From Ophiothrix spiculata (lineage: Eukaryota; Echinodermata; Ophiuroidea; Amphilepidida; Ophiotrichidae): a DNA stretch of 20,918 nucleotides. The notes under the pieces are model-generated. The model ran no database searches, was not told the origin of the DNA, and worked only from the letters and a program-made list of their open reading frames with translations. Below are positions 19,297-20,918 of this stretch, piece after piece. How positions within the stretch are numbered: position 1 is the first letter of the stretch; each line of letters begins with the position of its first letter. Both the position numbers and the translations under genes were made by a program. The stretch is from the NCBI GenBank assembly GCA_000969725.1, contig JXSR01S033647.1; one strand, 5' to 3'.

Positions 19297-19580
19297 TGCT
19301 CCTCAAAATTTGTGCACTTTTTTGACCATAAATATAGATCTAATTATGGTTTGCAACCTTATATGAGGGATTATTGATATATGTCTTATTCTTTGATTAT
19401 AAGCTTTCAAAGTCAAATCCAGCAAGAAAAAATGACTTTTTTGTGAAATTGGTTGCCATTGCAACATGCAAATAAAACAATTTTGAAATCCCTCAATAGG
19501 GTTGCAAATAACTAATCATATAATTTTATCATATATCAAACAATGTGTTAAAATGACCTATCAGTGATTTTTGAGGGGCA
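19297..19580. repeat. Imperfect inverted repeat centred near 19435
   Basis: CTCCTCAAAA and TTTGCAACCTTATATGAGGGA on the left (19297-19370) are mirrored by TCCCTCAATAGGGTTGCAAA and TTTTTGAGGGGCAG on the right (19489-19580), with a poorly matching middle. It is probably an old palindromic element. No gene is present. Confidence 0.45.
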
Positions 19581-19779
19581 GTTTCTGAAATATGCTTTGT
19601 GGTGATATATAACAACCCCATATGCATCTTCTTAAGCTGGTCTTTCAAAATATCAACCAAAAACGACAGTAGATCTCCTTTAGATATGTTATAAACTTAT
19701 TTTTGAAAATCACAACTGTCCTCTCATTTTGCCAGAGCAACCTACGAATGGAGAAAATTTGTAGTATAAAAGTCTTTAT

Positions 19780-20500
19780 CTTGCAATAGAGGGAGGTCTT
19801 GGCTATAGAGAGTTTACATTTGTTAGGCCTTAAATCGCCCAATGTTGAAGGACTTTTTTTTGAAAGTCTTTTTTCTTTTCACAACTTCCAAAATGTTTGA
19901 TATGGATAACACATTGCTAGATCATTTTTGTTGATGCACATTTGATATAGTCAAGTTTAATATCATTTTTTGCTATTGAAATGCTGAACAAAATGACATA
20001 AGAAGCATCACAATATCTCTTACCATAAGTTACAGCTCTTCAAATTCAAGATTGGGTGAAAATTGTATTTTTCAGTGAACCTAACCCCTGGCTTTCTAAG
20101 TCTGTTACATTGTAAGTTTTATGGAAATAAAGATTATGAATTAAAAATAAAGAGAATGATTCAACCAATTTCAATGATTTGAATGTCAAAAGTGTATCCT
20201 TGTTTAACTTTTAGAATAAAAAATTAGGCAATGGTTAAAATTTTTCATGTTCATATCGTCCCTAGAAATTGTTATCTCAAATTTGTTGTCACCCCAAAAT
20301 GTCAATTTTTGACCAAATTTGGACCCAAAATGGATTATTTTCTCAAAAACTAAAGGAAAAATTGTGTTAGAATCCTAAAAATTAGTCTTTGATAAATACG
20401 CTTCGTAATGTTGAGTCAAATGAACGCGGAAGTTCTTCATAACTGGGAGAATTGAGGCAAATATAAACTTTCTATAGCCAAGACCTCACTCTAGAGCAAG
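19780..20500. mobile_element. Inverted-repeat element of about 720 bp
   Basis: CTTGCAATAGAGGGAGGTCT and the following TGGCTATAGAGAGTTTACAT on the left (19780-19850) match the reverse complement of 20432-20500. The core 19794-19821 against 20459-20486 agrees at 26 of 28 bases. Similarity fades inward. There is no coding potential inside. A nonautonomous DNA transposon is likely, but no target duplication was identified. Confidence 0.5.
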
Positions 20501-20661
20501 TTTGTATTTGTTTAGCCCTCAGGTTCACCGTTTTTAGAGGGTTTATGTTGTATTTCCTGTTGTAGAGGAAGATATATACCTTACGATCAATGCCTTGATG
20601 AAAGGCTAAAAAATAATGAACAATTTTAATTTCTCAACTCAATGACAATAAGACCGAGACT

Positions 20662-20918
20662 GCAGTCAAGTTAGCTCAATCGGTAAGGCGCTCGCTTGCG
20701 GTGCAGAAGGTCCCGAGTTCGAACCTTGCCGGTGCCAAAAGTTGAGTGTGCTTGAAATTCCCTTGGACAAGGAACTAATTGCTAATTGTCTCGTGGAAAC
20801 CCGTACGAAACTCGGGGAGCTGATCCGGGCAGCGATGGCACGTATGTGGGCTGATCAAGGTTCAGCGCCCCTAGAGGTTGTCGCAGAATCTGAAATGATG
20901 CTTGGTGTGGAATGGAGC
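20662..20918 (+). mobile_element. tRNA-derived SINE, plus strand, cut by window end
   Basis: The A-box TAGCTCAATCGG (20672-20683) and B-box region AGTTCGAACCT (20716-20726) have tRNA spacing. The acceptor, anticodon and T arms do not pair properly, so this is not a functional tRNA. A GC-richer body follows, with CCCTTGGACAAGGAACTAAT and TCGTGGAAACCCGTACG, similar in style to the conserved central part of SINEs in marine invertebrates. The 3' tail is beyond the window. Confidence 0.75.

Noticed and set aside
20662..20735. Functional tRNA gene.
   Set aside because: The boxes are good, but acceptor, anticodon and T stems do not pair and a SINE-like body follows.

Overview
The window looks like nuclear DNA of an intron-rich animal. 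It is AT-rich and coding density is very low. Coding sequence appears only as short exons bounded by GT/AG splice sites, and the rest is dense with small inverted-repeat elements, tRNA-derived SINEs and tandem repeats. The gene content (plexins) is metazoan. The repeat flavour (TTTGACC tandem arrays, CAGGGTT/CTTGAAAGT elements, GGGGGTCATT minisatellites) reminds me of marine invertebrate deuterostomes such as echinoderms or hemichordates. That placement is recall-based inference, not proof.

Positions 1-7067 hold the 3' part of a plexin gene on the plus strand. Seven exons (1218-1306, 1742-1855, 2745-2902, 5424-5571, 5874-6014, 6546-6620, 6927-7067) join in a consistent phase and give about 288 residues. 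These cover the C-terminal half of the cytoplasmic Ras/Rap-GAP region, ending in a TAA. The introns carry a minus-strand tRNA-SINE, a 1.19-kb terminal-inverted-repeat element with seven internal copies of one motif, and a dispersed repeat also present at the left edge.

Positions 7068-14610 are intergenic or UTR sequence and behave like a museum of small transposons. They include a near-perfect 159-bp palindromic MITE, further inverted-repeat elements at 8961-9200, 9364-9557, 9947-10247, 12878-12996 and 13892-14201, the decayed 3' end of a non-LTR retrotransposon near 10640-10985, and five scattered copies of a TGCCTAACTTCTCC motif.

Positions 14611-15797 are the first coding exon of a second plexin on the same strand: start codon, signal peptide and most of a sema domain, ending at a GT donor. 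The two genes therefore lie head to tail, C-terminus of one followed by N-terminus of the next, which indicates a local tandem plexin pair.

Positions 15798-20918 appear to be the first coding intron of the second gene. They contain an approximately 128-bp satellite interrupted by a MITE, which is itself interrupted by a CCCGGGGG-ended element carrying a GGGGGTCATTSGGTACA minisatellite. Beyond lie large imperfect inverted repeats and a plus-strand tRNA-SINE that runs to the window edge. I found no prokaryotic-style operon, CRISPR array or defence system.
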